Shown: positions 44,645 to 55,465 of the stretch, piece after piece
How the letters are laid out: each line of letters opens with the position of its first letter
How positions within the stretch are numbered: the first letter of the stretch is position 1
NCBI GenBank assembly: GCA_029237695.1
Contig: CM055272.1
Location: forward strand, 17,844,042 to 17,908,041
Direction: 5' to 3'
Source: Conchocele bisecta
Taxonomy: Eukaryota > Mollusca > Bivalvia > Lucinida > Thyasiridae
DNA: 64,000 nucleotides
Position numbers and translations under genes: made by a program
Notes under the pieces: model-generated
Database searches by the model: none
What the model saw: only the letters and a program-made list of their open reading frames with translations
What the model was told of the DNA's origin: nothing

Positions 44645-44825
44645 CTAGCCTGTAACCTGATACATGTAGCGATCTGTATTGCTTGTTAGACGCACGGCGG
44701 GTGTTTCATTGACGAACTGGTGGACAGTGTAGATGCAGATCAGCCTGTGCGGATGCACAGGCTGATCTGCATCTACACTGGTCGCACAACCCATAAACCC
44801 CTGTTCTCAAGTCGCAGCCACATTC
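44645..44825 (+). repeat. MITE family B copy
   Basis: TGTATTGCTTGTTAGACGCA, then a near-perfect hairpin AGATGCAGATCAGCCTGTGC / inverse, then CACTGGTCGCACAACCCATA. The left terminus is eroded. Confidence 0.8.
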
Positions 44826-44950
44826 ATGTGTGTTAGATGATAAACACATGGATTGCAAGGTCGAATGGCAAATTCAACGTATTTGTCATGCAACCGCGCT
44901 ATGTATATTCACCAGTCAATGAAAACAGCCAAGGAATCGCATGTGTTGTA

Positions 44951-45141
44951 TGTGCCTGTGAGAAATGTGGCTGATGAGAATCGCGACCGATCTGATCGGG
45001 AACTCATTGTTGAATGAAACATCCGTCATGCTTCTAACATGCAGTATATATCGTTATCCAGCTACATAACTGTGCCATCCGATCCGGAGCTACGCTGGTC
45101 TCAAATCTCATAAGCCCCTTATCTCCAGGCACAGCCGCAAA
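44951..45141 (+). repeat. MITE family B copy, internally deleted
   Basis: GTGCCTGTGAGAAATGTGGC start, ATCCGTCATGCTTCTAACAT, and a right end AAATCTCATAAGCCCCTTAT. Confidence 0.75.
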
Positions 45142-45839
45142 TAATGGCGTCGTCTAAGCAACACGAAAAAAAAATGTATCTGTATACTTTCGTCAATATT
45201 ACTAGATGTGTTTAATATTGTTCTGTCGTTTCCGGTGTGATATTGTTAATCGATGCCCATGCGCGTCGGAAGGCAACTGACATTGGGGCCGCAAGGCCCC
45301 CTCGTAAAGATGGTTACTGACGCCGAGCGAAGCGCGAAGCGCGAAGCGCGAAGCGCAATGGGTATCGTAGGTAGGAGGGTTTGGGGGTTCTTCCCCAAAA
45401 GACACAGGTCACTATTTCACCTGCCGCAAGTTGCATAAGTAACCGGTTCAAAGGACTTTTTTTTGCAGCAACATTTCATGATTTGGAGAACAATTATTGA
45501 AGGCTAAAGATAATATTAGGACCACACAACCTCCACCCAGCTTGCCAAAATATTCCTCAGCTGCGACGCCTCTGACGCCACATGATTACCAAGTGCAGTT
45601 TTATGAGTCTGCCATCCAACATGTCATGTTGCACTCGATCAGCCACATTGTGTCAACATTAATTTAGTGCTGTAGGCAAATAATTATTCTTCAAATGCAG
45701 ATGTAGTATTTTATGTATGGGGCATTACAAATTATGACAGATGACAATGTAGGTGTCTCCACAATACACAGATGCACTGAATGATCTGGATCCGCACTGG
45801 TTGCTAAAGCAAACAGTGCGAAGCCAAGTCCAAAATGCG
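45142..45839. other. No gene; short GCGAAGC repeat
   Basis: GCGAAGCGC units repeat at about 45328-45357. A recognisable gene is absent. Confidence 0.45.
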
Positions 45840-46040
45840 TATGCGTTTAGTAGCCATGATCGATAACTGTGTATATAAATTTCACTTGATTTTTTTTCTC
45901 ACCGTACTCACAGTACAATCATGTATATTTTCACTCATGTTCCTCAGTACTATGTGTTTCTGATATTATATTGCATTTGGTTATACCATGATCTCTGTAA
46001 ACAGGAAATAAAGATATTGAATTGAAATGAATTGAATTGA
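45840..46040 (+). mobile_element. LINE-type 3' end with AATTG tail
   Basis: Sequence ending AGGAAATAAAGATATTGAAT, with an AATTGAA pentamer-like tail to 46040. The form is that of a non-LTR element 3' end; no coding part is present. Confidence 0.45.
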
Positions 46041-46123
46041 ACGGTGAAAGCCTTGATCCGAAACACATGGTACTGTCGCTACAATAATTCGCCTCCGATA
46101 TGTTATTTACGAGAGGTACATGT

Positions 46124-46240
46124 ATGGAGCGGGGTATGGAGCGAGCGGGGTGTGGAGCGGGGTAGCAATTGCGTTTCTAATGGCACTGCATGTAGTGCAG
46201 TGCCATTAGAAACACATTTGCTACCCCGCTCCATACCCCG
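46124..46240. repeat. 117-bp palindrome
   Basis: GGAGCGGGGTAGCAATTGCG faces its inverse around a perfect GCACTGCATGTAGTGC-type centre; the left arm has an extra GGAGCGAGCGGGGTGT. It directly precedes a tRNA-derived SINE. Confidence 0.8.
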
Positions 46241-46242
46241 TA

Positions 46243-46438
46243 GTGTCGGCCGCAATAGCTCAGTGGTAGAGCATCAGACTACGGATCGAAAGGTCCCGAG
46301 TTCCAATCCCGACACTGGCCAATTCGTCGTGTCCTTGGGCAAGACACCTTCGTGATAGCCTAGTCATATCGGATGGGGACTTAAATAGTCGGTCCCGACA
46401 TGCATTGTCATCGAGCCAGTGCCGTCGTTAAATCAAAG
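46243..46438 (+). mobile_element. tRNA-derived SINE with conserved core
   Basis: tRNA-like head at about 46248-46320 with A-box TAGCTCAGTGGTAGAGC and B-box GAGTTCCAATCCC; the anticodon arm (CTACGGA loop) pairs poorly. The body has GTGTCCTTGGGCAAGACACC and GGATGGGGACTTAAATAGTC, a block I recall from SINEs of molluscs and other invertebrates. Arginine-type origin is possible but unproven. The 3' tail is lost. Confidence 0.8.
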
Positions 46439-46479
46439 CATTTACTTGTATACCCCGTAGTTGCAAACGTCACTCAATT

Positions 46480-46648
46480 TGCGATTCGCTGTCTAAGTCG
46501 TATTATCCCTTCGAAATGTGCTCAAAACACTATGAAATATTTGGAAAATCAACAAAATCAGATCTGTTGTAATGATTTACAGTGGAACATCACTAAACCG
46601 GACACCCTGGATGGTCCCCAGGGTGTACAGATTAGAGAGGTTCCACCG
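46480..46648. repeat. Pogo-like MITE X remnant with hairpin D
   Basis: Hairpin 46580-46648 (CAGTGGAACATCACTAAACC / inverse) is 69 bp and flanked by TA. The preceding about 100 bp resemble X at 49400-49535 only weakly. Confidence 0.7.
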
Positions 46649-47489
46649 TACATGAGACACATGAATATTACAATGCATGTGGATGTGCCTTGCAAACATA
46701 AACAGGCATTATCATCATATTTAGACATTTTCTATTGTATTAGTTATGAAATAACTGCATTTTTTAGAAATCATTTTATTGAAAAAGAAGTGTGAGTTTT
46801 GTAAATGAATACCAGTGTGCATGTAATGTATATGATGTAGAGTGAAAACTTTGACATTGCAGAACCACTCCCAATCGTAAAAGTTCACTATTTCAACAAT
46901 GACGACAATTATAGGAGCATAAAATCATTAAACGAAGACTTACAGATTGCTATCATGCGGAAATAATGTATAGAGATACACACCTTTCAATACAATATAG
47001 TGGCAATTTGCCCCCTCCCCCCAAGTGGTAATGATAACCCTGTTTTCATGGGTCTGGCTCACCCACTAAATACTACGAAAATACAATGTAGGCACTGCCT
47101 ATAAACGGGAAAAAAGGATGTGATCAACGTACGTATACAGTGCATTATTTACGTGCATGTTTCAAAAATAAGCGGGTGAATTGGTAAATGTACATGCATC
47201 ATGCATAAAGTCGTGAAATAAATAAAACGTCAAACTGTACGACGTTATGATATTACCAATATCCCCTGACATCATCCGAACATAACTTCGTTAAATACTT
47301 GGTAATTTCTGGACAGATTTTTAAAAATATATTTTTTGTTTTCTTAGTTAGATCATGTGTAGTCTCTCGTGAAATAGAAATTATTTTATTACATACTTTT
47401 TTATCCTGTTTATTTTACACAATGAAGGCAAAGCTAATGCTGCGAGTTCGGACTTCATGACGCGAGCGAACTTCAGTTGACTTTAGATA
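46649..47489. other. No gene; small E fragment
   Basis: About 840 bp. A piece near 47310-47370 (TTTGTTTTCTTAGTTAGATC) matches family E inverse. No other feature. Confidence 0.45.
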
Positions 47490-48057
47490 CACTATAAACC
47501 CAAACGTTCAACTTTAGAATGCACTTTGAACACCAAAATGCAACAACTATTGAACACACCAAGAACGCAATGACGCGTTCAACGAGCATTCGATTTCTTA
47601 ACGCTAATGTTCAAAGCATTAACGCACAGTGTTCTAATCTCAACACCCTTTGAACACTAGTGTGAGACATTGGACTTTTATGTGTTCAAACCGTGAACAC
47701 TACCGTTCAAAACATGAACGTTGTGTGTTCAAGATTGAACATTTCAAGTGTTCCAATTATTAACGCTTGGCGCGTTCAAATACTATGTAACATATATTGA
47801 ACACCCAGAACATGTTCAAGTTACAAGTGTTCAGCTTTGGATGACCACATGAACATGTAGGTATGAACTTTTGAGCACACACATATTGTGGTGCTCTAAT
47901 ATAAACAGAAAGGTGTTCAAATTTGAACAGGGAAGTGTTCTAATTTAATCATGGAAATGTTCTAATTTGAACAGAAAGTATCAAAAGCAATTAATTTACA
48001 CATTTTATTTTGAATCATTCAATATAATGGCATTACATTGTACATTAGTATATAGCA

Positions 48058-48509
48058 TTATCCCGTCAACACAGTGCGTATGTACCGTGAAACACGGTGC
48101 CGTGAAACATTTTTGATATCCAGTCAATACTATTTTTGCATCTTACAGCCATTTGTAGGTGTTGACGGGATAAATAGAATAGTAGGTTAGTGCCGTGAAT
48201 GGGAAAAAATATCTAGCGCGGCACAGAAACGGGATGTGCTCGGCAGAGCCTCGCCCATCCCGTTTCCTGAGCCTTGCCAGATATTTTTTCCCATTCACGG
48301 CACTTACTAAACTATTTTATTCGATATATTTTCCTTATTTCTGAACCAAAGTATATGTTGTGACCACTCATTTGAACCGTCTCGGCGAGACGGTTCAAAT
48401 GAGTGGTCACAACATATACTTCTGATGAGAAATAAAGAAATTCTTAAGCCTTGCTGGATATGTTTTCCCATTCACGGCACTAACCTACTATTCTCTATTT
48501 ACATGCATA
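48058..48509. repeat. Foldback family H, copy 1, interrupted
   Basis: TTATCCCGTCAACACAGTGC...GTGTTGACGGGATAAATAG, followed by a palindrome TAGTAGGTTAGTGCCGTGAA / inverse with centre CGGCAGAGCCTCGCCCATCC. Palindrome I is inserted into the right arm, after which the end CACGGCACTAACCTACTATT appears a second time. Copies at 51596 and, truncated, 55576. Confidence 0.85.
48334..48438. repeat. Palindrome I, copy 2 (nested in H)
   Basis: AAGTATATGTTGTGACCACT / inverse with a perfect stem ACCGTCTCGGCGAGACGGT. Same element as 32001-32073. Confidence 0.85.
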
Positions 48510-48513
48510 CATA

Positions 48514-48825
48514 TCTGCATCTAGCTTCTGTATCGTTGAACGGTATAACAACATCATTTTCTCCATCATCATTGAATAACATGGGTGGGTGGGGTAAGTC
48601 TACATTTTGATTTTGGCTATCGTGTTCACGGCTTACATGCGATCTAAAAGTGGACCATTTGCTTGATGTGAAGGAGCAAGAACCTATACTGCATGCAAGC
48701 GAGAAGTTTGAATCATCTTTGTGATGATTTTGAAATGATTGCATGGAGTCTGCAAAGAAACAACACATTTTGCAGGCAAATTCGGACTCTGTCTCATTTT
48801 GCATGTTTATCAAGCAACCCCCTAC
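48514..48825 (-). pseudogene. C2H2-type zinc-finger ORF in the CACTA-like element
   Basis: Minus-strand ORF; a likely start is the ATG in INMQNETESEFAC. Two Cys/His clusters: CKMCCFFADSMQSFQNHH and CSIGSCSFTSSKWSTFRSH followed by VSREH. The second has C-x4-C then H-x4-H spacing as in transposon-encoded C2H2 domains. An acidic tail follows, cut by element H. About 100 residues; the longer protein is missing. Confidence 0.5.
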
Positions 48826-49397
48826 CACAAAGAGCTGCCACAAACATTGGCGAGTATGAAGAGATGCTAATACCATTAGTTTGCATGTTAAAACCACCTA
48901 AATAAGTAAATAAAATGTACAGTTTATATTTAAATGTCCTCAATATCCTTTAGCAGCAATGCCGGAAAGAGATAAAAATTGCGCCCAATTCCCAGAATTC
49001 CATGGTCATGACGGAACCGTGTGGAACTAAAAATACTCCGTTAAAAATAGAATTACGTCACTGTACGCTTTGAGCGTTCACCAATGGATGCTTTGTGAAC
49101 GGCAGTGTTTAAATGCCGTAACGAATTATGAATTGTAGCTTCATTTATCGTAAATGGTGTTATTAATACATTGTTAAGGTAAACTCATTGTATCTACCAC
49201 AATTGAAAGCTGATAAAAAAAATGACCGCAGAGTTCTTGAACGGAGACGTTAATGTGCTGAACACCATTTGAACACATCGGTTCAGTAAATATGCATTTA
49301 CTTGATTCCTGAAGGCCAATTTGAACACCACTGCGTTAAAATTGCACATATATGAACGCGTCTGGACGCGTCAAGCGTCCGCTTGTTTTACAGTGTA

Positions 49398-49604
49398 TAC
49401 AATGGAACTTCTCTATTCCGAGCACCAAGAGAGCGTCTGTGATGTTAATATTTGATGGGTTTCGTTGTCATTTACCTCTGATGATAATGTATTTTCATGA
49501 TTGTAAAGCATCATAATGGTAAAACGCCTGATTTACAGTGGAACATCTCTCAACCGGACACCCTGTGGACCTCCCAGGGTGTCTGGTTTAGAGAGGTTCA
49601 TCTG
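49398..49604. repeat. Pogo-like MITE X with hairpin D
   Basis: CAATGGAACTTCTCTATTCC start; D hairpin at 49536-49604 (GGACACCCTGTGGACCTCCC centre) flanked by TA. Same composite as 2594-2796. It begins directly at the CACTA-like right end. Confidence 0.75.
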
Positions 49605-50075
49605 TATGGCATTGTGTTCGGAAAATATCTTCTTTTTCCATCGCATGTGTGTTACACTGTACCCATAAACATAACACCGCTCCGTTATAACTACGGCGTG
49701 AATATTGTCACGTAGACGTATAATAATTATGTTTATTCTATCGTCAATTAGACATTTGGTATTAATGTATAAACATTAATTATAAATAATATAATGCGCT
49801 ATTCTATGCTCTCTAGTCCCTTGCGAGTTTTGGAAATTACAATTATGATTCTGACTTTGTAATGGGCACATTTGCTATTTGCGACCTGCATTCTAAATAA
49901 TAGACTATTATGACTAGTATCTCTGGTCTCATGTGGGTTTTGGAAAGTACATATGTGATGACAATCACCGTATGAATGGCTACGTACATTTGCCTTTGCT
50001 AACAGTGTAGTCTAATCGTGGTCTGCAATGTTCGAATTTCAACTAATAAAACAGCCCTAAGGATTCTCATAAACA
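49605..50075. other. No recognised gene
   Basis: About 470 bp. The phrase TCTAGTCCCTTGCGAGTTTTGGAAA recurs in diverged form near 49925; otherwise nothing. Confidence 0.4.
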
Positions 50076-50144
50076 CAGTGAAACCTCTCTAAACCGGACA
50101 CTCTGGGAGATCCCCAGGGTGTCCGGTTTAGAGAGGTTCCACTG
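50076..50144. mobile_element. Hairpin D, stand-alone
   Basis: Exactly 69 bp, CAGTGAAACCTCTCTAAACC / inverse, as at 2728, 46580, 49536 and 59854. Confidence 0.8.
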
Positions 50145-50226
50145 TAAATTAGACATATGAATATGTTAATACATGCGTTAGTGCTTTGCAAACATGAACA
50201 GACATTATCATCAGAGATAGATGACA

Positions 50227-50580
50227 ATAATTCCAGCACAAACATATTTACACAATTCCTTAACATTTGATTGGCCCGTACCAAGTCTGTCCAAAATGTA
50301 TATCCCAGTAAACTCCCACGCCGAACTACTTTCCGTAACCGTGAGGCGCAGTTAAAATATTTCTTAAGAAAACGGAAAATAAACACATTTTCTTGATGAA
50401 TTTATTTCAAATGCTGGAATTATAAGGAATGAATAGCATTTTTGTTGAATTTATCGGGGATATAAACTTGGAAAAGTCGCGGGAATACTGGACGAGGCCT
50501 TCCGGCCTTCGTCCAGTATTCCCGCGACTTTTCCAAGTTTATACCCCGATAAATTCCACAAAAAGGCCATTCATTCCTAT
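50227..50580 (+). repeat. Foldback family A, full copy
   Basis: AATTCCAGCACAAACATATT start; palindrome GGAATACTGGACGAGGCCTT / inverse at about 50430-50575. Confidence 0.85.
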
Positions 50581-50794
50581 AATGAAACCAATGGACTTAA
50601 GCGTACAGAGACTGCATGTGTGTCAGGTTTAGAGCGGTTCTACTGCAGTTTTATATACATCCGGGTCATGATAAAGTCTGCTTTAGCGGAGCAAGAGCTA
50701 TGCTGGCCACACATGGCATAATACACATCTTTTCGCGCCGTAGCCACGTTTATCTGACAAAATAAACGCATTATTTGCAAGTGATTATGACCGC

Positions 50795-50862
50795 ATTTAG
50801 TCGATTCCACGTCATTTAGCTGAAAATAATTTCAGCTAAATGACGTGGAATCGACTAAATGT
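50795..50862. repeat. 68-bp hairpin
   Basis: ATTTAGTCGATTCCACGTCA faces its inverse around GCTGAAAATAATTTCAGC. Single copy. Confidence 0.75.
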
Positions 50863-50935
50863 ATCGAACAAATAAACCTAATAGATTGAATCATTTGTTT
50901 TCAATTGCCAGTGGACAACTCTGTTCACTAAACTA

Positions 50936-51035
50936 CAGTGGGATCAGCGTGTAAGTGCACACACGAACGAACACGACATGTTGGAACCAACCTGTCGTGT
51001 TCGTTCGTGTGTGCACTTACACGCTGACCCCACTG
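50936..51035. mobile_element. Hairpin R, 100 bp, TA-flanked
   Basis: Same length and ends as 33645-33744; TA at 50934-50935 and 51036-51037. Centre TTGGAACCAA. Confidence 0.85.
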
Positions 51036-51154
51036 TACAAACATATATACAAACATTACACTGCGTGGACGTCAATTAGGCCTTTACTGATTCTCGGTAT
51101 GATATGATGCACCATGTCATTGGTTCTTTGCGATCATTGTACATGCAGTACCTG

Positions 51155-51595
51155 TTTAAGGACCCGTTATATATACCTGATCATCTTTGATTCAAAGATA
51201 ATTGCTTCTTAAATGTGATGGAATATATGTATAACATATATGTGAACACTGCCTCATTAATGTATCCGATACGGCACATGGAGTGGCCAAGTCGGCCATC
51301 TTTGTGTGTTCCAGCCATCAGCCAGTTTCACCCGTTCTGCCATTTGACAAAGAACTTGAAATGTGAAGTAGAACATATGATATAATGTTGCTAATCACAT
51401 GCAGAAAAGCCAGGTGAACGGACTCCTTTCAATTATATTACACCAAACTGTAAAATATGTCTGCTTTCTGGACAGGTCTGTGTCTGAGTGTGTTTTTAAC
51501 AACATGAACAACCATTATAAATATCCTCATACACAGAAACTCGCACAGTGTATCACTTTTACCTGGCAAACCACACAACACATACATGTACCATA
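51155..51595. repeat. Foldback repeat family G, copy 2
   Basis: Follows 5297-5816 through GATACGGCACATGGAGTGGC and CTCATACACAGAAACTCGCA, then is cut by a copy of H. It contains an extra segment (GTTCTGCCATTTGACAAAGA) seen inverted in copy 1. Confidence 0.75.
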
Positions 51596-51900
51596 TTTAT
51601 CCCGTCAACACAGTGCGTATGTGCCGTGAAACACGGTGCCGTGAAACATTGTTGATATCCTATCAATACGACCTAATCACTGCGTATGAATATGTGCGGT
51701 AGCTGGGATTATTTTGTTTGCATTTTAAAGCGATTAGTAGGTGTTGACGGGATACATAGAATAGTAGGTTAGTGCCATGAATGGGAAAAATATCTGGCGC
51801 GGCTCGGAAACGGGATGTGCTCGGCAGAGCCTCGCCCATCCCGTTTCCTAAGCCTTGCCAGATATTTTTCCCATTCACGGCACTAACCTACTATTCTATA
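51596..51900. repeat. Foldback family H, full copy
   Basis: TTATCCCGTCAACACAGTGC, GTGTTGACGGGATACATAGA and palindrome AGTAGGTTAGTGCCATGAAT / inverse. Not interrupted, unlike the copy at 48058. Confidence 0.85.
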
Positions 51901-52069
51901 TATACCTGCTCAGGATCAGACTATAAAATTGCTTGATTGCCAGTTAAAATTGCCAATGCACGTTCAGAAATGTTGACAATCCGTGCAAGATCGACTCAGA
52001 CGGATGTGTATCAGTGTAGATAAATGAACGCCTTAAATGTGCGACAACAGCATTATTGAATGTAACGAC

Positions 52070-52192
52070 AGCCATTTAAAGAAATAAACAAACATTGTTT
52101 TATTGATCTTCAAAATTCGATAGCGCATGATGCGCTATCGAATTTTAAAGATCAATACAACAATGTTTGTTTATTTCCTTAAATGATAGAAT
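52070..52192. repeat. 123-bp palindrome
   Basis: CATTTAAAGAAATAAACAAA and TTCAAAATTCGATAGCGCAT face their inverses. Single copy. Confidence 0.8.
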
Positions 52193-52775
52193 CTGATAAG
52201 ATAAAATAAACGCTGAAATATGCGCGTTCCACTATGATCAATTATTTTTATAATTATTTATTATATTAACTCATTTTTTATGATTATTTTATTGCATGGG
52301 ATAATTAATAATTTATTATGAAATAAAAGGAAACAGTGCAACCAAATATTTTTATTTTCATAAAAAAAAATTATTGCAATTTTTAGAATGGGTTGAAAAA
52401 ATTTGCTTACGTTTGCATAAAATGTACAAATATGGAAGCTTGCATAACGTTTGACCTGATTAAACCTTTTGGATAGGGTGCGGCTACAAGCGTTATACAA
52501 CGCTATCTAACGCCGGCATGCGTTATTGAATCGACTCTTTATAAAGAGGTACTGAAATATCGACATTGGTAGCAATCTGGTTAAGGCCCATTATGTCAGT
52601 AGGCGCCTCAAATGTTTCACGCCTAGCAATTAACTGTGCTTTGTCACATTGCGCCGGGATATGGAAACACTTATGGATTTATAATTGCTCTTCTCGCGTT
52701 GACGACCTTCGAAACGCGATATAATAGCGTAACCGTGAAGATACCCAACATACCCAGTAACTACGTTGTTTGATA
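52193..52775. other. AT-rich, no recognised gene
   Basis: About 580 bp, very AT-rich between 52230 and 52390. No feature supported. Confidence 0.4.
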
Positions 52776-53147
52776 CGGAGCCCTGCAGCGGATGTAGAAT
52801 TGTTTTGTTTTATTAATTCGTTCCCACGAAATGTCAATTCGTTCCCTCAATTTAACAAGTCTTTCCAACGAATTAACAATTCGTTCCCTCAATTTAGCAA
52901 TTCGTTCTCACGAAATAACAATTCGTTCCCACGGGAACGAATTGTTAATTCGTGGGAACGAATTGTTATATCGTGGGAACGAATTGTTAATTCGAGGGAA
53001 CTAATTGTCATTTCGTGGGAACTAATTGTAATTTCGTGGGAACGAATTGTTAATTCGAGGGAATGAATTGTTATATCGTGAGAACGAATTGTTATCTGGT
53101 ATAAACGAATTAATCAAAAAAATCCATGTCCCCTGCGGGGCTTTATA
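52776..53147. repeat. Foldback family P, full copy
   Basis: TACGGAGCCCTGCAGCGGAT start and CATGTCCCCTGCGGGGCTT end. Left arm about five, right arm about seven 21-bp units. Its long ORF is generated by the unit. Confidence 0.85.
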
Positions 53148-53163
53148 GTTTGGTGGTATAGTA

Positions 53164-53231
53164 CCGTGCAACCTTTCAACACCGGGCACCCTGGAACCGT
53201 CATAGGGTATCCGGTTTAAAGAGGTTTCACA
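53164..53231. repeat. Hairpin D, diverged
   Basis: CCGTGCAACCTTTCAACACC faces GGTTTAAAGAGGTTTCAC; the 68-bp size fits D but both arms have substitutions. Confidence 0.65.
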
Positions 53232-53365
53232 GAAGTTCAGGAACGTTGAACTCGTATTCGTCTTTCTTCTGCTTAATCATTTACGCAACCGGCTGCGTTA
53301 ATATTGCCCAGATGTCAACGTTTCTGAACATATTGGCAATCTCAACTCCCACGCACAACCGTATA

Positions 53366-53442
53366 GTGTCATGTTTATTTTTTATTTCAAAATACTTCTG
53401 GGCAAGACGCCCAGAAGCATTTTGAAATAAAAAGGAAACATG
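53366..53442. repeat. 77-bp hairpin
   Basis: ATGTTTATTTTTTATTTCAA faces its inverse around TCTGGGCAAGACGCCCAGA. Single copy. Confidence 0.75.
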
Positions 53443-53772
53443 ATACATATTTGCAAGATTAGCACCTGGCAGGCGGTTGTGTTTCGACCGTTTCATCAAA
53501 TGGAATACATGGTTGTAAAATGCATCGAAATAAATGAATCGATCAAATTGAGCATTCTGGGTTTTGGGTAAAGAGAGGTTGTTGGGAGATTGACAGTTTT
53601 GGTTCTTATACCGCTACACCGCCCGCGTTACTCTTGCCAATATGTATCAATTGTTATCTGTCAGAGTGCTTCATATTGTGTCTGAAATCAAGCCGATTAA
53701 TTAACTGAGCTACGGCTCAGGCTCAGCCAATTAAAATGTCTGATTGTGAGTTGAAATTGTCAATACATGTTA
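53443..53772. other. No recognised gene
   Basis: About 330 bp; shares short words with 31760-31850 only. Confidence 0.4.
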
Positions 53773-54042
53773 TCTAGCAAAGTATACTTTGAGGAAGTAA
53801 TCATTTATTTTTCCTGAAATGCATTATTTCATATAGAACTAACAACTGCATATATTTGGTGAATAAAAGTAAGCAGAATTATTATACTGAATGTATTACA
53901 TTATCACAGCCAAAATGGCTGTGATAATGTAATACATTAAGTATAATAAAAATTAATAAATTTATCATAAAATTAAAAATTTCTCCCTCAAAGTATACTT
54001 TGCTAAAAAAGTATACTTTGCAATGTTGGCGAAATAGGCTAC
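53773..54042. repeat. MITE family Q, left-truncated copy
   Basis: Starts at the AAAGTATACTTT word; central hairpin ATTACATTATCACAGCCAAA / inverse; right end complete. Confidence 0.85.
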
Positions 54043-54160
54043 TGGGCAAGATTAACGCAGGCGATGGTGTAGGTCGTAGTATGCATTGAACCGTAGGCAC
54101 ATATTCAGTGTTACTCTGATTGTTCTAGCCAACACCGACATGACAAGCAACTAAATACAG

Positions 54161-54333
54161 CTGGAGGCCGTTGCACTAAACTTGGTACGACTAAAATATT
54201 CGTAAGTGCAACATTATGATAGTCTGTAAATTGCACATTAGCAATATTTTCTTGTAAACACTTATTGGATCTACATTTATCAATTAACATTTCCAGGCGA
54301 TTCCAAATTTGCAATATTGAAACGGCCCCCAGG
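54161..54333. repeat. MITE family C, core-deleted copy
   Basis: GGCCGTTGCACTAAACTTGG start and GCAATATTGAAACGGCCCCC end, with ACATTTATCAATTAACATTT where the TGCATATGCA core should be. Confidence 0.75.
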
Positions 54334-54339
54334 TGTTCT

Positions 54340-54396
54340 TAGTTGCGCAAGTCTAGTAAGTTTGGCGTCACGGGTTCGATTCCCATATCAGGTCAT
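54340..54396 (+). repeat. tRNA-derived fragment (T-arm only)
   Basis: CACGGGTTCGATTCCCATAT has a B-box and half acceptor; the 5' half has been cut off by the C element. Probably a SINE remnant. A body piece near 54655-54745 (CCCTCATGTACATTTTTATC) resembles the SINE at 21766. Confidence 0.5.
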
Positions 54397-54884
54397 GTTT
54401 ATCATGGCGGTAAATACAAATGTGATATATGCAAACTAAATACGTCAATTCAATACCATAATTTAGTTTATAATTTGATTTTCGTTTCTGATGGGTAACA
54501 CAATCCTACGCAAGTATACGTTATTGTTTACATATTGGCTGTTTAAGGATTTAAATGCGAGGACAAATTAGTGACCGCAGCATTTAGTTCCTTAAAAATC
54601 CAATGTGAGACCAATAACATACTGTCGGGCGAACGTGAAGGCGTAAATTAACGGTGAGGGTTCCTCCCTATAGGAATCATGATTTGCCTGGTTTTTCCCT
54701 CATGTACATTTTTATCTTTGGCTCTTTTATAAGGTAATACGTAAATATTGCAATATCTGGAATAAGTAAAGAGCGATACTGATCAGCTGGCTTAAGTCGG
54801 GCGAATTATAAATAGCTTTACTTGGTCTTTTCCTGGGTCTGACTGTTTCACCCGCGGGTCTGGGTTTTACTTTGCTTCCATACT
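54397..54884. other. Decayed SINE-like sequence, no gene
   Basis: Apart from the SINE-like piece near 54655-54745, nothing recognised. Confidence 0.4.
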
Positions 54885-55287
54885 ATATCAAGGTGCATGG
54901 TCACGTGCTTACAACAACAACAACGTCGCCCACTCCAAAGTAAGTATTATTTGATGTTTTCCTTAATATGCCACGGATTTTGATGAAATATGGCGCAGCA
55001 AACGCGTCTTCAAGAGTTGCATTTGTTGGTCCCTGGAGTTTGGCAGAGACTTATGTCGTTTTTGTAAAGAATCGATTTCCGTGTCGGAGACACGGAAATC
55101 GATTCTTCGCAGAAACGACAGAATTTCGGCCGAAAATACAGAGACCACCAAACGCAGCTTAACAAAACGCGTTTGATGCGCCATATATCATCAAAATCCG
55201 TTACGAAATAAGGACACTATACAATAATACGTACTTTGAATCGGTACTTGTTGTTGTTAGTATCACGTGAGCATACACCTTGTATAT
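54885..55287. repeat. MITE family M, full copy
   Basis: TATCAAGGTGCATGGTCACG / inverse ends, ACAACAACAACAACG arm, hairpin CGATTTCCGTGTCGGAGACA. Confidence 0.85.
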
Positions 55288-55465
55288 GTATTGTCGTTAG
55301 TCGGCCGTTGAATCAATATATACATGTAACTATGGTCGTCACGGTGTTTGTTTGTGTCCGTAATCGGACGTAATTTCACCATTTTACCGATGCCGTGTCG
55401 TACCCGATGATTACATTTCGCTGTAACAGGAGAATGGAGGCATACATGTATGCTGTTTGAAACCA

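Larger units (their letters stand above)
47490..49395 (-). mobile_element. EnSpm/CACTA-like element, 1.9 kb, with nested MITEs
   Basis: Ends CACTATAAACCCAAACG / GTCCGCTTGTTTTACAGTG fit the CACT(A/G) termini of EnSpm/CACTA transposons, with TA on both sides. Subterminal regions (47500-47970 and 49230-49330) contain some two dozen TTGAACAC / GTGTTCAA words in both orientations, like the transposase-binding repeats of CACTA elements. It carries a zinc-finger ORF and nested elements H and I. No DDE transposase is visible, so it is non-autonomous or deleted. Confidence 0.55.

Noticed and set aside
46400..46795. 131-codon open frame
   Set aside because: It passes through the SINE end and the pogo-like hairpin D, so it is a chance frame.
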